Numbered from the stretch's first letter, positions 8,897 to 19,200 are shown. The stretch: 64,000 bases of DNA from Deltaproteobacteria bacterium (GCA_016704445.1 JADJAE010000032.1:45317-109316); one strand, 5' to 3'. Numbers and translations: made by a program. Notes: generated from the letters alone by a model not told the origin.

Positions 8897-9259
8897 TCAG
8901 GTGGTGGAGCGGGGGATCGCAGGCCGCGTACCGACCGCGCCGCCCTCCGCCGCGGACAGCTCTCCGAGCCGGCGCAGGTAGCGGAAGGTGTAGAGCCCCG
9001 AGCCGTGCCCGTCGCCCCAGGTGAACTGCAGGGCGTACGAGCCCACCTCCTCGATGCCGTTGATCTCGGAGTTCTGCCCGGGGATGAAATTGATCTCGCC
9101 GGTGTGGCCCTGGCAGCCCGCGCAGGGGCAGTACCCGCGCACGAAGTCGTTGGGGAGCACGCTGGTGTGCCCGTCGGCCCAGTCGATCTCCAGCACCGCG
9201 GCGCCTCGCGGGGCGCGCACCATCGTCGGGGTCGTGGTCTTCGGGTCTGCGGTGGTCAT
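8897..9259 (-). CDS. DUF971 (GBBH-like N-terminal) domain protein
   Basis: A 120-residue protein matching the DUF971 / gamma-butyrobetaine-hydroxylase-like N-terminal domain. It has LEIDWADGHTSVLP, the Cys pair in RGYCPCAGCQGH (three Cys within five residues) and the conserved LQFTWGDGHGSGLYTFRYLR. Stand-alone DUF971 proteins are often linked with Fe-S or scaffold functions, but no reaction is established. The C-terminal tail after the domain is short and low complexity. It sits 13 bases upstream of the CheA-like gene and 47 bases downstream of rlmE, on the same strand. Confidence 0.8.
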   Translation of the reverse strand: MTTADPKTTTPTMVRAPRGAAVLEIDWADGHTSVLPNDFVRGYCPCAGCQGHTGEINFIPGQNSEINGIEEVGSYALQFTWGDGHGSGLYTFRYLRRLGELSAAEGGAVGTRPAIPRSTT

Positions 9260-9306
9260 GGCGGAGAGGGCTGATAGCCCCCGCGCGGCGCGACCGCAAG
9301 CGTTGC

Positions 9307-9912
<606 letters not shown>

Positions 9913-9924
9913 GGGACGGACGGA

Positions 9925-10626
9925 TCAGGCGTGGCGGCCGTTCTTGATCGCGCCGCGCACCGTGACGATGCCCTCGGCAGCGCCCGGAACCGCGCCCTCG
10001 ATGAGCACGAGGTTCTGGTCGGCGATGACGCGGACGACCTTGAGGTTCTGCATGGTCGAGCGGGTGTTGCCGTGCTGACCGGGCATCTTCTTGCCCGGGA
10101 GGGTGCGACCCGGGGTCATGTTGGTACCGATCGAGCCGCCGTGGCGGAAGTACTCGTGGGTGCCGTGCGAGGAGACGAAGCCCGCGAAGTGGTGGCGACG
10201 GATCACGCCCGAGAACCCCCGGCCGATGGTGGTGCCGGAGACGTCGACGAACTGACCCTCCTTGAAGATGTCGGACGCCGTGAGGACGTCGCCCTCGTTG
10301 TACTTGGCGGCCTCTTCGGCGCTCAGGCGGATCTCCTTGAGCGTGCGGGGATAGACCTGGATGTCGTGGCCCTGCTTGTTCTTGATGGTGCGGGCGGGCG
10401 CCTTGCTCTTGTCAAAGTAGCCCTGGAGGGGCTTCGAGGTCAGCTTGGCGCGGCGCTCTCCGAAGGAGAGCTGAAGCGCGGTGTAGCCGTCCTTCTCCTC
10501 GGTGCGCTTGCGCACGACCACGCACGGACCAGCCTCGACGACGGTCACGCGGGCGACGTTGCCGCTCGCATCGAAGACCTGCGTAAACCCGAGCTTCTTA
10601 CCAATCAAACCAGGAAGAGTGTTCAT
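9925..10626 (-). CDS. rplC: 50S ribosomal protein L3, stand-alone locus
   Basis: A 233-residue L3 (family about 205-215). It begins PGLIGKKLGFTQVF and contains the central GFSGVIRRHHFAG and the extended-loop sequence RTLPGKKMPGQHGN, which reaches the peptidyl-transferase centre. L3 is normally the second gene of the S10 operon, but here it is separated by some 35 kb from the rest of that cluster. A near-consensus promoter sits just upstream, so it is expressed independently, followed by rlmE. Confidence 0.96.
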   Translation of the reverse strand: MNTLPGLIGKKLGFTQVFDASGNVARVTVVEAGPCVVVRKRTEEKDGYTALQLSFGERRAKLTSKPLQGYFDKSKAPARTIKNKQGHDIQVYPRTLKEIRLSAEEAAKYNEGDVLTASDIFKEGQFVDVSGTTIGRGFSGVIRRHHFAGFVSSHGTHEYFRHGGSIGTNMTPGRTLPGKKMPGQHGNTRSTMQNLKVVRVIADQNLVLIEGAVPGAAEGIVTVRGAIKNGRHA

Positions 10627-10657
10627 GAGTTACCCTGTTAACCTTCGGAGGGCGCGG

Positions 10658-10685
10658 ACTATACGGAGATCGATCTTGCCGTCAA
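10658..10685 (-). promoter_or_regulatory. Sigma-70-type promoter for rplC
   Basis: Read on the minus strand there is TTGACG (10685-10680), a 16-base spacer and TATAGT (10663-10658). This is a 5/6 and 5/6 match to the consensus boxes. The -35 box overlaps the stop codon of the nucleotidyltransferase gene. Expected transcription start is near 10651, giving a leader of about 25 nt to the rplC ATG. Confidence 0.7.
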
Positions 10686-11620
10686 GACGCTCCCGCGACC
10701 GCAGGCAGCGGCACCACGGCGCGGCGAGTGACCACTGCGTCGCGCACGCTCGCGGTCACCGTCGCGCCGTCCCACACGATCGCCCGCGACACCGTCGCGG
10801 AAGGTGCGATCAGGGCGCCCGAGCCGATCACCACCGGCGAGGAGAGACCCGACCGGTCGACCCCTGGAGGCGCGAAGACCCCATCGGCGGAGGGCGTGAC
10901 CCCGGCCCATCGCAGCGCCCCGGTGGCCAGCGCGAAGTTCACCGCCGCGTAGCTCTCGAGGGTGCCCAGATCGAACCACGGTCCGTCATCGAGCACCCCG
11001 GCGACGACCCTCCGCGCGCGAGCAGCCGCCGCAGCGTGTGCCGCACCACGCAGCCCCCCGGCGGGCAGGTCGTCGGCGATGGAGCTCGACACCACGTAGA
11101 CCCCGGTGAACACACAGCGCCGGGTGGGCACCGCCGCCGGCGGCCCCTCGTCGAGGATGCGACGCACCCTCCCCCCGGCGTCGAGCTCGATGGCGCCGAG
11201 GGCGCTCGCGCGCGGATCATCGCGCAGCACCATGGTCACCCGCGCCCCCAGCGAGCGGTGCGCCGCCATCGCCTGCGCGAGGTCGGGCCGCGCGAGCACG
11301 TCGCCGTTGAACACCACGAACTCCTCGCCCAGGTGCGCGAGCGCGTTTCGGATGGCGCCGCCCGTGCCGAGGAGCGTCGCCTCCCGCAGCACCGTGAGCG
11401 ACGCGCCGCGGGCCGAGCAGAGCGGCGAGAGCGCGGGCTCGATCTGCTCGGCGAGGTGATGGGCGTTTGCCACGACGCGCCGCACCCCGGCCGCAGCGAG
11501 GTGGTCGATCGCGAAGGCCGCGAGCGGGCGGTCGAGCACGGGCACCAGGGGCTTCGGGCGCTCCTCGGTGAGGGGTCGCAGGCGGGTGCCGAGGCCGGCG
11601 CAGAGCAGCAACGCGTCCAT
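10682..11620 (-). CDS. Sugar-phosphate nucleotidyltransferase (mannose-1-phosphate guanylyltransferase-like)
   Basis: A 312-residue NTP-transferase. The N-terminus has the nucleotide-binding signature LLCAGLGTRLRPLT followed by PKPLVPV. The metal-binding Asp lies in VFNGDVLA. The C-terminal part has hexapeptide-like repeats typical of a left-handed beta-helix tail. The family activates sugars as NDP-sugars for polysaccharide or glycan synthesis. Sequence alone cannot decide between GDP-mannose and dTDP/UDP-glucose type; the short form resembles GMPP-like proteins and MurNAc-1-P uridylyltransferase (MurU). It is divergent from the Ser/Thr kinase gene and ends inside the rplC promoter. Confidence 0.8.
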   Translation of the reverse strand: MDALLLCAGLGTRLRPLTEERPKPLVPVLDRPLAAFAIDHLAAAGVRRVVANAHHLAEQIEPALSPLCSARGASLTVLREATLLGTGGAIRNALAHLGEEFVVFNGDVLARPDLAQAMAAHRSLGARVTMVLRDDPRASALGAIELDAGGRVRRILDEGPPAAVPTRRCVFTGVYVVSSSIADDLPAGGLRGAAHAAAAARARRVVAGVLDDGPWFDLGTLESYAAVNFALATGALRWAGVTPSADGVFAPPGVDRSGLSSPVVIGSGALIAPSATVSRAIVWDGATVTASVRDAVVTRRAVVPLPAVAGAS

Positions 11621-11723
11621 GTTCTGGCAATGGGCTTTACCCGACCCCGAGGGGATGCGGCGACATTCCTGCGTCCGGCAGTGGTTGCGCGCGCGACGGG
11701 TCGGCCACTATGTACCGCGGGCA

Positions 11724-12659
11724 GTGGGCAGCTCCGACCTCTCTCCAGGCCTCGTGATCGACGATCGCTGGGAGCTCCTCTCCGCCCTCGCGACCGGATC
11801 GAGCGGGGAGGTGTTCGCGTCGAGGGAGCGTCAGACCGGCCGCGAGGTGGCCATCAAGGTGATGCGCTCCGACCTCATGGGCGACCCGGTGGCGGTGAAG
11901 CGCTTCGAGCGCGAGGCGCAGGCTACGGGCTCCATCCTCCATCCCAAGGTGGTGCGGGTGATCGGCTACGGTCACCACCAGGGCCGCCCCTACCTCGCCA
12001 TGGAACTCCTCCACGGCGAGACCCTCGAGGCCCGCCTCGGGCGCGGCCCCGTCGCCCGAGAGCGCTCCCTCGCCGTCATCGCCCAGATCGCCGCCGCGCT
12101 CGACGCCGCGCACGCCGCCGGGGTGATCCACCGGGATCTCAAGCCGGACAACGTCTTCCTGCTGGAGGGCGACGCGGTCGACGTGAGGGTGCTCGACTTC
12201 GGCTACGCCAAGCTCGCCGACAACCTCGTCGGCGACGGGAGCCTCACCGCCGCCAACGCCCTGCTCGGCACGCCCCTCTATATGGCCCCAGAGCAGGTGC
12301 AGGCCTCGCGCGAGGTCGACGCCCGGGCCGACCTCTGGTCCCTCGGGGTCATCGCCTACGAGCTCGTGGTCGGCAGGGCGCCCTTCCCCTCCACCAACGT
12401 GGCCGACCTGTTCGTCGAGATCCTCGCGAGCCCCATTCCCCCACCCAGCTCCATCGACCCATCGCTCCCCCGGCGCCTCGACGCCTGGGCGGCCCGGGCC
12501 CTCGCCCGCGCGAGAGAAGATCGCTTCCCGAGCGCGGCCGCCCTCTCCGAGGCGCTGGCCGCCGCGGCGCGGCCGGAGCGCAGGCGTTATGCGCTGCTGG
12601 TGGCGCTCATCGCCCTGGCGCTGATCGCCCTCGCGCTTGCGGTCGCCCGATCGCGATGA
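11724..12659 (+). CDS. Membrane-anchored serine/threonine protein kinase
   Basis: A eukaryotic-type (Hanks) kinase. From the GTG at 11724 it is 311 residues. The kinase domain starts almost at once with a Gly-rich loop ATGSSGEVFA and the Lys in VAIKVM. The catalytic loop is HRDLKPDN (Asp138), the metal motif DFGYAKL and the APE-like segment MAPEQ. The C-terminus is a single hydrophobic helix (about 20 residues) followed by AVARSR, so the kinase domain is cytosolic and tail-anchored, with almost no outside domain. ATG codons at 11655 and 11619 would add an unlikely N-terminal extension, so 11724 is preferred. Such kinases are abundant in Myxococcota. Target unknown. Confidence 0.85.
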   Translation: MGSSDLSPGLVIDDRWELLSALATGSSGEVFASRERQTGREVAIKVMRSDLMGDPVAVKRFEREAQATGSILHPKVVRVIGYGHHQGRPYLAMELLHGETLEARLGRGPVARERSLAVIAQIAAALDAAHAAGVIHRDLKPDNVFLLEGDAVDVRVLDFGYAKLADNLVGDGSLTAANALLGTPLYMAPEQVQASREVDARADLWSLGVIAYELVVGRAPFPSTNVADLFVEILASPIPPPSSIDPSLPRRLDAWAARALARAREDRFPSAAALSEALAAAARPERRRYALLVALIALALIALALAVARSR

Positions 12660-12672
12660 TACCGGCGCGCTC

Positions 12673-13986
<1,314 letters not shown>

Positions 13987-14042
13987 GCCGGGCCGTGTGG
14001 TAGGTTCCCCGACGTTCGATCGGCTGAAGGAGGTACAGGGCC

Positions 14043-14234
14043 ATGGCGACTGCGCGCGAAGAGAAGAACAAGGAAGCAGTGAAGAAGGGCATCGTCGCCG
14101 CTGCGACCGCGGCGGGCTCCGTGGCGGTCATCGTCGCGGGCGCGCCGGTGGCCGGAGCCGTCGGCCTCGGTGTCAGCGCAGTGCTCGGCTATCGCTGGGT
14201 GAAGTACCGCATCGACAACTCCATCCGCTTCTGA
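14043..14234 (+). CDS. Small membrane protein, unknown
   Basis: A 63-residue protein with a strong ribosome site (AGGAGGT, seven bases before ATG). A charged N-terminus (MATAREEKNKEAVKKG) is followed by about 35 residues rich in Ala, Val and Gly that can form one long or two short helices, then a basic end with WVKYRIDN. No family recognised. It follows ugd by 56 bases on the same strand. A real gene is supported by the ribosome site, codon usage and the lack of overlap. Confidence 0.65.
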   Translation: MATAREEKNKEAVKKGIVAAATAAGSVAVIVAGAPVAGAVGLGVSAVLGYRWVKYRIDNSIRF

Positions 14235-14320
14235 CCTTTCCCCTCTCCTCCGAACACCTGCGCGGGGCGTCAGACTCGCCTTGACCCTCGCGAAGCGTGC
14301 GTGTAACCGTCGCGCGCCCT

Positions 14321-14995
14321 ATGAGTGCCCCCGCGCGTTCCGGCTCCGGTTTGTCCCTTGCGAAAGAACGTTCCCGCAGCCGCTGGATGGCGGTGCTGGT
14401 CGCGCTCATGCTCGCGGTCGCGGCCCCGAAGCTCTACGCGCAGGTGCGCCTCGCGGTGGTCGACATGCAGCGCGCCATCCTCGAGACCGAGGAGGGCCGC
14501 CGCGCCAAGAACCAGCTGAAGAAGCTCTTCGAGTCGCGCCAGGAGCAGCTCAACGGCCGCCAGGAGCAGCTCAAGCGGCTCAAGGCCGACCTCGAGAAGC
14601 AGGAGCGGGTGCTCTCTCGCGACGCGCTGCAGAAGCGCATGAGCGAGTACCAGGAGCAGCTCGTCAGCCTGCAGAAGAACTACATGGAGTACCAGCAGGA
14701 GCTGGCCCAGCGTGAGGCCGAGCTCACCAAGCAGATCCTGGTGAACCTCCAGGGTGTGGTGCGGCAGATCGGCACCGCCGAGGGATACACCGCGATCTTC
14801 GACCAGAGCGGCATCGTCTGGGCGCCCACGCACATCGACCTCACCGACCGGGTGATCGCGGAGTTCAACCGCGCTCACCCGCCGTCGAGCGAAGCGGCCC
14901 CGGCCGCCGGTGACGGAGGCGCCCGCCCGGCGCGGCCCGCCGCGGGTCGACCGGCCGCGGCCGGCACCAACCCGCACCCGCGCGGACAGCAGTGA
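14321..14995 (+). CDS. OmpH/Skp-family periplasmic chaperone
   Basis: A 224-residue exported protein. After a signal peptide ending KLYAQ comes the OmpH/Skp core starting VRLAVVDMQRAILETEEG, a long coiled coil rich in Glu, Gln and Arg, then TAIFDQSGIVWAPTHIDLTDRVI. The last 40 residues are a Pro/Ala/Arg tail not typical of Skp. Family members hold unfolded outer-membrane proteins in the periplasm. The ATG at 14321 leaves a long n-region; ATG at 14387 directly before the hydrophobic core is an alternative start. No bamA or lpxD neighbour is present, unlike the usual gammaproteobacterial context. Confidence 0.85.
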   Translation: MSAPARSGSGLSLAKERSRSRWMAVLVALMLAVAAPKLYAQVRLAVVDMQRAILETEEGRRAKNQLKKLFESRQEQLNGRQEQLKRLKADLEKQERVLSRDALQKRMSEYQEQLVSLQKNYMEYQQELAQREAELTKQILVNLQGVVRQIGTAEGYTAIFDQSGIVWAPTHIDLTDRVIAEFNRAHPPSSEAAPAAGDGGARPARPAAGRPAAAGTNPHPRGQQ

Positions 14996-15047
14996 GCGAT
15001 CGCACGTAGCGACGATGGTTTCCCTTTCACCCAATGGAGCACGTTTG

Positions 15048-15632
15048 ATGAACCGATGGATCGTGGCTGCGCTGTGCAGCTCGTTGGTGGTCGGCTGTGG
15101 CGCCTCGAACGACGCGCCGATCGTGGCGGCGGACAGCGGCACGGGCGGCGGCGCCGACACCGGCTCGCCGGTCGACACGGGCGCCTCGACCGATCGCGGG
15201 AGCGCGACCACCGACCGTGGATCGTCGACGGATCGCGGGAGCGCGACCACCGACCGTGGAGCCCCGACCTCGAACTTCGGCACCTGCGGCGAGACCGTGG
15301 CGCGCCAGGTCTGCATGTGCGGACAGATGGACAACGTCTGTCAGAGCCAGGCCCTCTCCTCCGACATGAACTGCGCCCAGTGCCTCGTGGCAAACCAGGC
15401 CGCCTGCTGCCCGACCGAGGCGATGGCGCTGCAGACGTGCATCCAGGGCGCTCAGATGACCTGCTCCGACCAGGCGTGCCTCCAACGCACCTGCATGACC
15501 CAGGTCGCCGCGATGCAGACCTGCCAGATGAGCCGCCTCCAGACCGAGGCGATGGCCGGCATGGGCGCCTGCCTCCAGGGCTACATCGGCTGCATCGGCG
15601 TGCTCTCGCAGGGCTTCGGCTCCTGCCCCTGA
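15048..15632 (+). CDS. Cys-rich lipoprotein, unknown
   Basis: A 194-residue lipoprotein with lipobox SLVVGC (Cys about 17) and a GGAG ribosome site. Next comes a low-complexity linker of Thr, Asp, Arg, Gly and Ser carrying two copies of TDRGSATTDRG. The C-terminal 120 residues hold about 18 Cys, many spaced as C-x-C or C-x-x-C (for example QVCMCGQMDNVC). This suggests a small disulfide-rich domain outside the membrane. No family recognised; the pattern resembles other myxobacterial lipoproteins with a flexible stalk and a Cys-rich head. Confidence 0.8.
   Translation: MNRWIVAALCSSLVVGCGASNDAPIVAADSGTGGGADTGSPVDTGASTDRGSATTDRGSSTDRGSATTDRGAPTSNFGTCGETVARQVCMCGQMDNVCQSQALSSDMNCAQCLVANQAACCPTEAMALQTCIQGAQMTCSDQACLQRTCMTQVAAMQTCQMSRLQTEAMAGMGACLQGYIGCIGVLSQGFGSCP
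15192..15260 (+). repeat. Perfect 30-bp direct repeat inside a lipoprotein linker
   Basis: Bases 15192-15221 recur exactly at 15231-15260 (39-base period, 9-base spacer). The unit begins GATCGCGGGAGCG and ends CGACCGTGGA. It encodes the DRGSATTDRG unit in the same codon phase, so unequal exchange would lengthen or shorten the stalk in steps of 13 residues without a frameshift. Confidence 0.9.
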
Positions 15633-15695
15633 TCGCTCCCCTCCCCTTCCATCACCACCCCCCTCGTCCCGCGACCGGGCGCCTCGGAGCGCCGG

Positions 15696-16208
15696 TCAGC
15701 GGTGACGTGCGGACAGGTCGACGTAGGCCATCCAGCCCTCGTGGATCATCGCCCGGTCGCCGTCGTTGAGCCGACGAACCTTCTTCGCAGGGCTCCCCAG
15801 GTAGAGCCACCCTGACTCCAGCCGGGAGCGCGGCGTCACCAGCGAGCCCGCGCCGAGGACCACATCCGTCTCGATCACCGCCAGGTCGAGCACGATCGAT
15901 CCCATGCCCACGAGCACCCGGTCGCCGATCGTGCAGCCGTGGAGGATCACCCGGTGACCGACAGTCACCTCGTCGCCGATCGTCGTCGACGAGAGCCCGG
16001 TCGTGCCGTGCACCATCGAGATGTCCTGGACGTTGCTGCGCGCCCCGATGCGGATCGGCGCCACGTCGCCGCGCAGCACCGCGCCGTACCAGATCGAGCT
16101 CCCCGGGCCGACGACCACATCGCCGAGGAGCGCCGCGTTGGCGGCCACGAAGGCCCCCTCGCCGAGGGAGGGCGTGACGCCCTCGAAGGCACGGATGATG
16201 GCGCTCAC
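15696..16208 (-). CDS. Gamma-carbonic anhydrase family protein (YrdA-like)
   Basis: A 170-residue left-handed beta-helix protein starting at GTG 16208, which overlaps the miaB stop in a GTGA junction. Hexapeptide repeats are clear. The metal and active-site pattern is SNVQDISMVHG, VTVGHRVILHGC and VLVGMGSIV, giving the three zinc/iron His ligands of the gamma class. Some family members have carbonic anhydrase activity and others none detectable, so the reaction is not certain. Translational coupling to miaB suggests co-expression. Confidence 0.85.
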   Translation of the reverse strand: MSAIIRAFEGVTPSLGEGAFVAANAALLGDVVVGPGSSIWYGAVLRGDVAPIRIGARSNVQDISMVHGTTGLSSTTIGDEVTVGHRVILHGCTIGDRVLVGMGSIVLDLAVIETDVVLGAGSLVTPRSRLESGWLYLGSPAKKVRRLNDGDRAMIHEGWMAYVDLSARHR

Positions 16209-17611
16209 GCCTGCACCACCGGCAGCGCGATGCGACGGTGCGTCTGGACCACCCTGGGCGGCGCCGGGCGCTTCACCGACTCCAGCCTTCCCTCCAGGGA
16301 GTGCTTGTTGGCGCGGGCGATCTCCGCGACCACCACCGCCCCGGCGTCGAGGCCCGGGGCGCCCGGCAGGTGGACGATCTCGTTGCGGCGCGTGCGACCG
16401 ACGCGGGTGCTCGCCCCAGGGCGGCTCGGCCCCTCGATGAGCACCTCGACGCGCGATCCCACCATGGACGCGAGGTTGGCGCGGGTGAGCGCCTCGGACA
16501 CCTCGAAGAGCGCGAGCAGCCGGGTCTGCTTCTCCTCGTCGCTCACGTCGTCCTCGAGGCGCAGCGCGGGAGTGTGCGGCCGGGGCGAATACTTGAACCC
16601 GTAAAGCGCCGAGAAGCCCACCTCGCGCACCAGCGAGAGCGTGAGCTCGAAGTCCGCGGCGGTCTCGCCAGGGAAACCGACGATGATGTCGGTGGACATC
16701 GTCAGCGAGGGCCGCGCCGAGCGCAGCGCGTCGACCCGGGCGACGTACTCCGCGCGGGTGTACCGGCGGATCATGCGCTTCAGCATGCGGTCGGAGCCGG
16801 ATTGCACGGGCATGTGGACGTGGTCGGCCAGCACCGGGAGCTCGGCGTGGGCGCGCACCAGCGAGGCCGTGAGGTGACGCGGGTGCGGCGAGGTGTAGCG
16901 GAGCCGGTCGAGCCCGGGGGCCTCCTCGGCGATGCGGCGCAGCAGCGCAGGAAACTGCGACTCGTCGGGGTCGCGGTCGGCCTCCACGGGGGCCGACGGG
17001 TCCATGAAGCTGTTGACCGTCTGGCCGAGGAGCACCACCTCGCGGGCGCCGCCGTCGACCAGCGCCCGCACCTCGCGCACCACGTCGTCCGCCGGGCGGT
17101 AGCGCTCGGGGCCGCGGGTGTACGGCACGATGCAGAACGAGCAGCGCTCGTCGCAGCCCTTCATCACGGTGACGTACGCGCTCGCGCCGACTCCCCCCTC
17201 GCGCACCTGGTTGGTGAGGAAGCGCGGGTCGTCCACGTCGAAGACCGTGCGCACCGACGGGGTCGCGCCCATCTCGGCGTCGCGGACGAGCGCGGGCAGC
17301 TCGGCCAGGTTGTCGGGACCGATCACCACGTCGATGAAGGGCATGTCCTTCACGAGGCGCTCGCCCTCCTGCTGCGCGACGCACCCGGCCACCACCAGCA
17401 CCACGTCGGACTTCTTCAGCCGGCCCGCCTCGCTGCGGAGCTTCTGCTCGGCCTTCTCGCGCACCGAGCAGGTGTTGAGGATCACCACGTCCGCCCCCTC
17501 CACCTCGGGGACGATCTCGTAGCCAGCGGCGAGCATCAGCTCCTCGATCCGCTGGGAGTCGTGGACGTTCATCTGGCAGCCGAAGGTCACCAGGGCGAGG
17601 CGCTTGGTCAT
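16205..17611 (-). CDS. miaB: tRNA-2-methylthio-N6-dimethylallyladenosine synthase
   Basis: A 468-residue radical-SAM methylthiotransferase. The N-terminal MTTase domain carries auxiliary-cluster cysteines at 12, 48 and 77 (FGCQMN, NTCSVRE, AGCVAQ). The radical-SAM cluster is CDERCSFC (153, 157, 160), followed by VPYTRGPERYRP. A C-terminal TRAM domain is suggested by GSRVEVLIEGPSR. It adds a methylthio group to i6A37 of tRNAs reading UNN codons. Length and motif order are normal. It is the first gene of a two-gene unit with the gamma-CA-like gene. Confidence 0.95.
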   Translation of the reverse strand: MTKRLALVTFGCQMNVHDSQRIEELMLAAGYEIVPEVEGADVVILNTCSVREKAEQKLRSEAGRLKKSDVVLVVAGCVAQQEGERLVKDMPFIDVVIGPDNLAELPALVRDAEMGATPSVRTVFDVDDPRFLTNQVREGGVGASAYVTVMKGCDERCSFCIVPYTRGPERYRPADDVVREVRALVDGGAREVVLLGQTVNSFMDPSAPVEADRDPDESQFPALLRRIAEEAPGLDRLRYTSPHPRHLTASLVRAHAELPVLADHVHMPVQSGSDRMLKRMIRRYTRAEYVARVDALRSARPSLTMSTDIIVGFPGETAADFELTLSLVREVGFSALYGFKYSPRPHTPALRLEDDVSDEEKQTRLLALFEVSEALTRANLASMVGSRVEVLIEGPSRPGASTRVGRTRRNEIVHLPGAPGLDAGAVVVAEIARANKHSLEGRLESVKRPAPPRVVQTHRRIALPVVQA

Positions 17612-17685
17612 GGGTCGATGGGTTCCGGCGTGGAGGGCTAAAACGAGTGAAGGGCGGGAGGTTGTTCTGCCGGGTGCACAGGGTC

Positions 17686-17707
17686 AAGGGCGGCCGCCGG
17701 GCCCTTG
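17686..17707. promoter_or_regulatory. Inverted repeat in miaB / 17730 divergent region
   Basis: A perfect 7-base inverted repeat CAAGGGC / GCCCTTG with an 8-base GC-rich spacer lies between the divergent starts of miaB (17611) and the exported protein at 17730. It could be an operator or a hairpin in the 5' leader of the plus-strand gene. Function is unproved. Confidence 0.3.
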
Positions 17708-17729
17708 CGCCGGGCCTCTGCCCCCTACC

Positions 17730-18374
17730 ATGCTGCGCGCGACGATGGATCCGCTTCCCTCCCGCTACGCCGCGTTCGCGCTGATGCTCGCGGCCCCGCT
17801 CTCCGCGCAGGCGCAGCCGTGGCTTGCCCCGCCGAGGCCCGCCGCGAGGCTCGGCAACGGTCCGCTGCTGCTCGACGAGCACCCCGCCCCGGGGCGGGTG
17901 CCGCTCCGGCTGCGCTCTCCCTCCCGGCCGCAGCACGTGGTCATCGAGGCCCGCTCCGCGGTCGTCTCCGCCGAGCAGCCCGGCCCCATCCTCCGCGCGG
18001 CGGGGGCCTGCAACACGCCCTGCCTGCTCTGGGTGCCGCGGGGCACGCTGCGGCTGCGCAGCACCGCGCCGGGGCTGCGCTCGACCGACCTCGACATCGA
18101 CGTCGACGCCGCGACCTCCATCGATGTGCGCGCCCCGTCGAGCGCGCTCTTCAACGTCGGCACCGGGCTCACCGCGCTCGGGGCCACGGTGATGATCGCC
18201 ACCGCCTCGGTGGCCCTCGCCCAGCAGATCAACGGCGTCGCCGCGGACGATCAGCTGCGCCCGACCGCGGCCATCGGCCTCTCGCTGCTCGGCGCGCTGA
18301 TCATGGGCGCCGGCATTCCCCTGCTGGTCGCGCACCGCACGGGCTACCGGCAGGCGGCCCTGCCCCAGCGGTAG
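17730..18374 (+). CDS. Exported two-helix membrane protein, unknown (PEGA-like segment)
   Basis: A 214-residue protein with a signal peptide (cleavage near AQAQ). A beta-rich middle contains PCLLWVPRGTLRLRS, resembling PEGA-type repeats in which a small sugar-binding-like fold follows a Cys pair. Two C-terminal hydrophobic helices (about residues 145-170 and 180-205) follow. The start could also be the ATG at 17745. No catalytic residues seen. It converges with the PDZ-TlpA gene, four bases between stops. Confidence 0.65.
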   Translation: MLRATMDPLPSRYAAFALMLAAPLSAQAQPWLAPPRPAARLGNGPLLLDEHPAPGRVPLRLRSPSRPQHVVIEARSAVVSAEQPGPILRAAGACNTPCLLWVPRGTLRLRSTAPGLRSTDLDIDVDAATSIDVRAPSSALFNVGTGLTALGATVMIATASVALAQQINGVAADDQLRPTAAIGLSLLGALIMGAGIPLLVAHRTGYRQAALPQR

Positions 18375-18378
18375 CGCG

Positions 18379-19200
18379 TCAGGGCGAGGGCTCGGCGAGA
18401 AGGCGCTCGATGGTCTGGGTGAGCGCCCCGGGCGCCTCGGTGCCCACGGTCACCTCGCGGACGTTGCCCCCGCGGTCGAGCACCACCATCGTCGGCAGGC
18501 TCTGCACGGCGTAGCTGCGCATCGCCGTCGCATTGGAGGCCAGGGTGTACCGGATGTTCAGGCGCATCCCGACGGTGCGAGCGACGTCGACGGACTCGTC
18601 CGTGAGCCCGACGACCGTGAGCCCCTGCGCGCGGTAGCGCTCGGCCATCTGGCTGAGCACCGGCATCATCATGCGACACGGGCCGCACCAGCTCGCCCAG
18701 AAGTCCAGGATGACCACACGCCCGCGGAGCTGCGAGAGGTCGACCGGGTCGGTGCCCATGGCCACCGCGCTACGACCGAGGCCGGGAGGCGCCTGCCCTA
18801 CCCGCAGCGACCCCGGCGCCGCTTCCTCTGGAGGGGCCTCCAGCCGAGCGCGCACCGGCACCCGGCGGGCACCCCGACGCAGGACGAGGGCGTAGTCCGA
18901 GCCCGCCCCCGCAGCCCGCACCGAGGTCGTGAAGCCCTCGACCGACCCCGGAGCGACGCCCTGGGAGAGCACGATGATATCGCCCGCGACGAGGCCCGCG
19001 CGCTCGGCCGGGCTCCCGGGGACCACCCGCTCGACGCGCAGCCCGCCCGCCCCAGGCAGCGCCCGCAGGCCCGCTCCCAGGAAGCCCGGCCTCGCGGTGC
19101 CTGGCCTCGGATCGGCGGTCGCCGGCGCCGGGCCCGTCGCCAGCAGGAGCCCGCACCACGCCGCCAACCACACCTGCCTGGATCGCAACATCCCGGCCAC
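18379..19200 (-). CDS. PDZ domain-thioredoxin (TlpA-like) fusion protein
   Basis: A 273-residue exported protein. After a signal peptide (to about Ala29) there is a PDZ domain at about 40-122, with GSPAERAGLVAGDIIV. A TlpA/AhpC-like thioredoxin fold then begins near 130, with active site WASWCGPCRMM (CGPC at 172-175). The CGPC pair suggests thiol-disulfide reductase activity in the periplasm. The PDZ domain may dock it to a partner's C-terminus. An ATG at 19191 is an alternative start. Divergent from the HEAT-repeat gene. Confidence 0.85.
   Translation of the reverse strand: MAGMLRSRQVWLAAWCGLLLATGPAPATADPRPGTARPGFLGAGLRALPGAGGLRVERVVPGSPAERAGLVAGDIIVLSQGVAPGSVEGFTTSVRAAGAGSDYALVLRRGARRVPVRARLEAPPEEAAPGSLRVGQAPPGLGRSAVAMGTDPVDLSQLRGRVVILDFWASWCGPCRMMMPVLSQMAERYRAQGLTVVGLTDESVDVARTVGMRLNIRYTLASNATAMRSYAVQSLPTMVVLDRGGNVREVTVGTEAPGALTQTIERLLAEPSP

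Noticed and set aside
14281..14309. TTGACC-N17-TAACCG as promoter of the OmpH-like gene
   Set aside because: The -10 box is poor and the start would fall almost on the ATG at 14321; kept only as a weak possibility.
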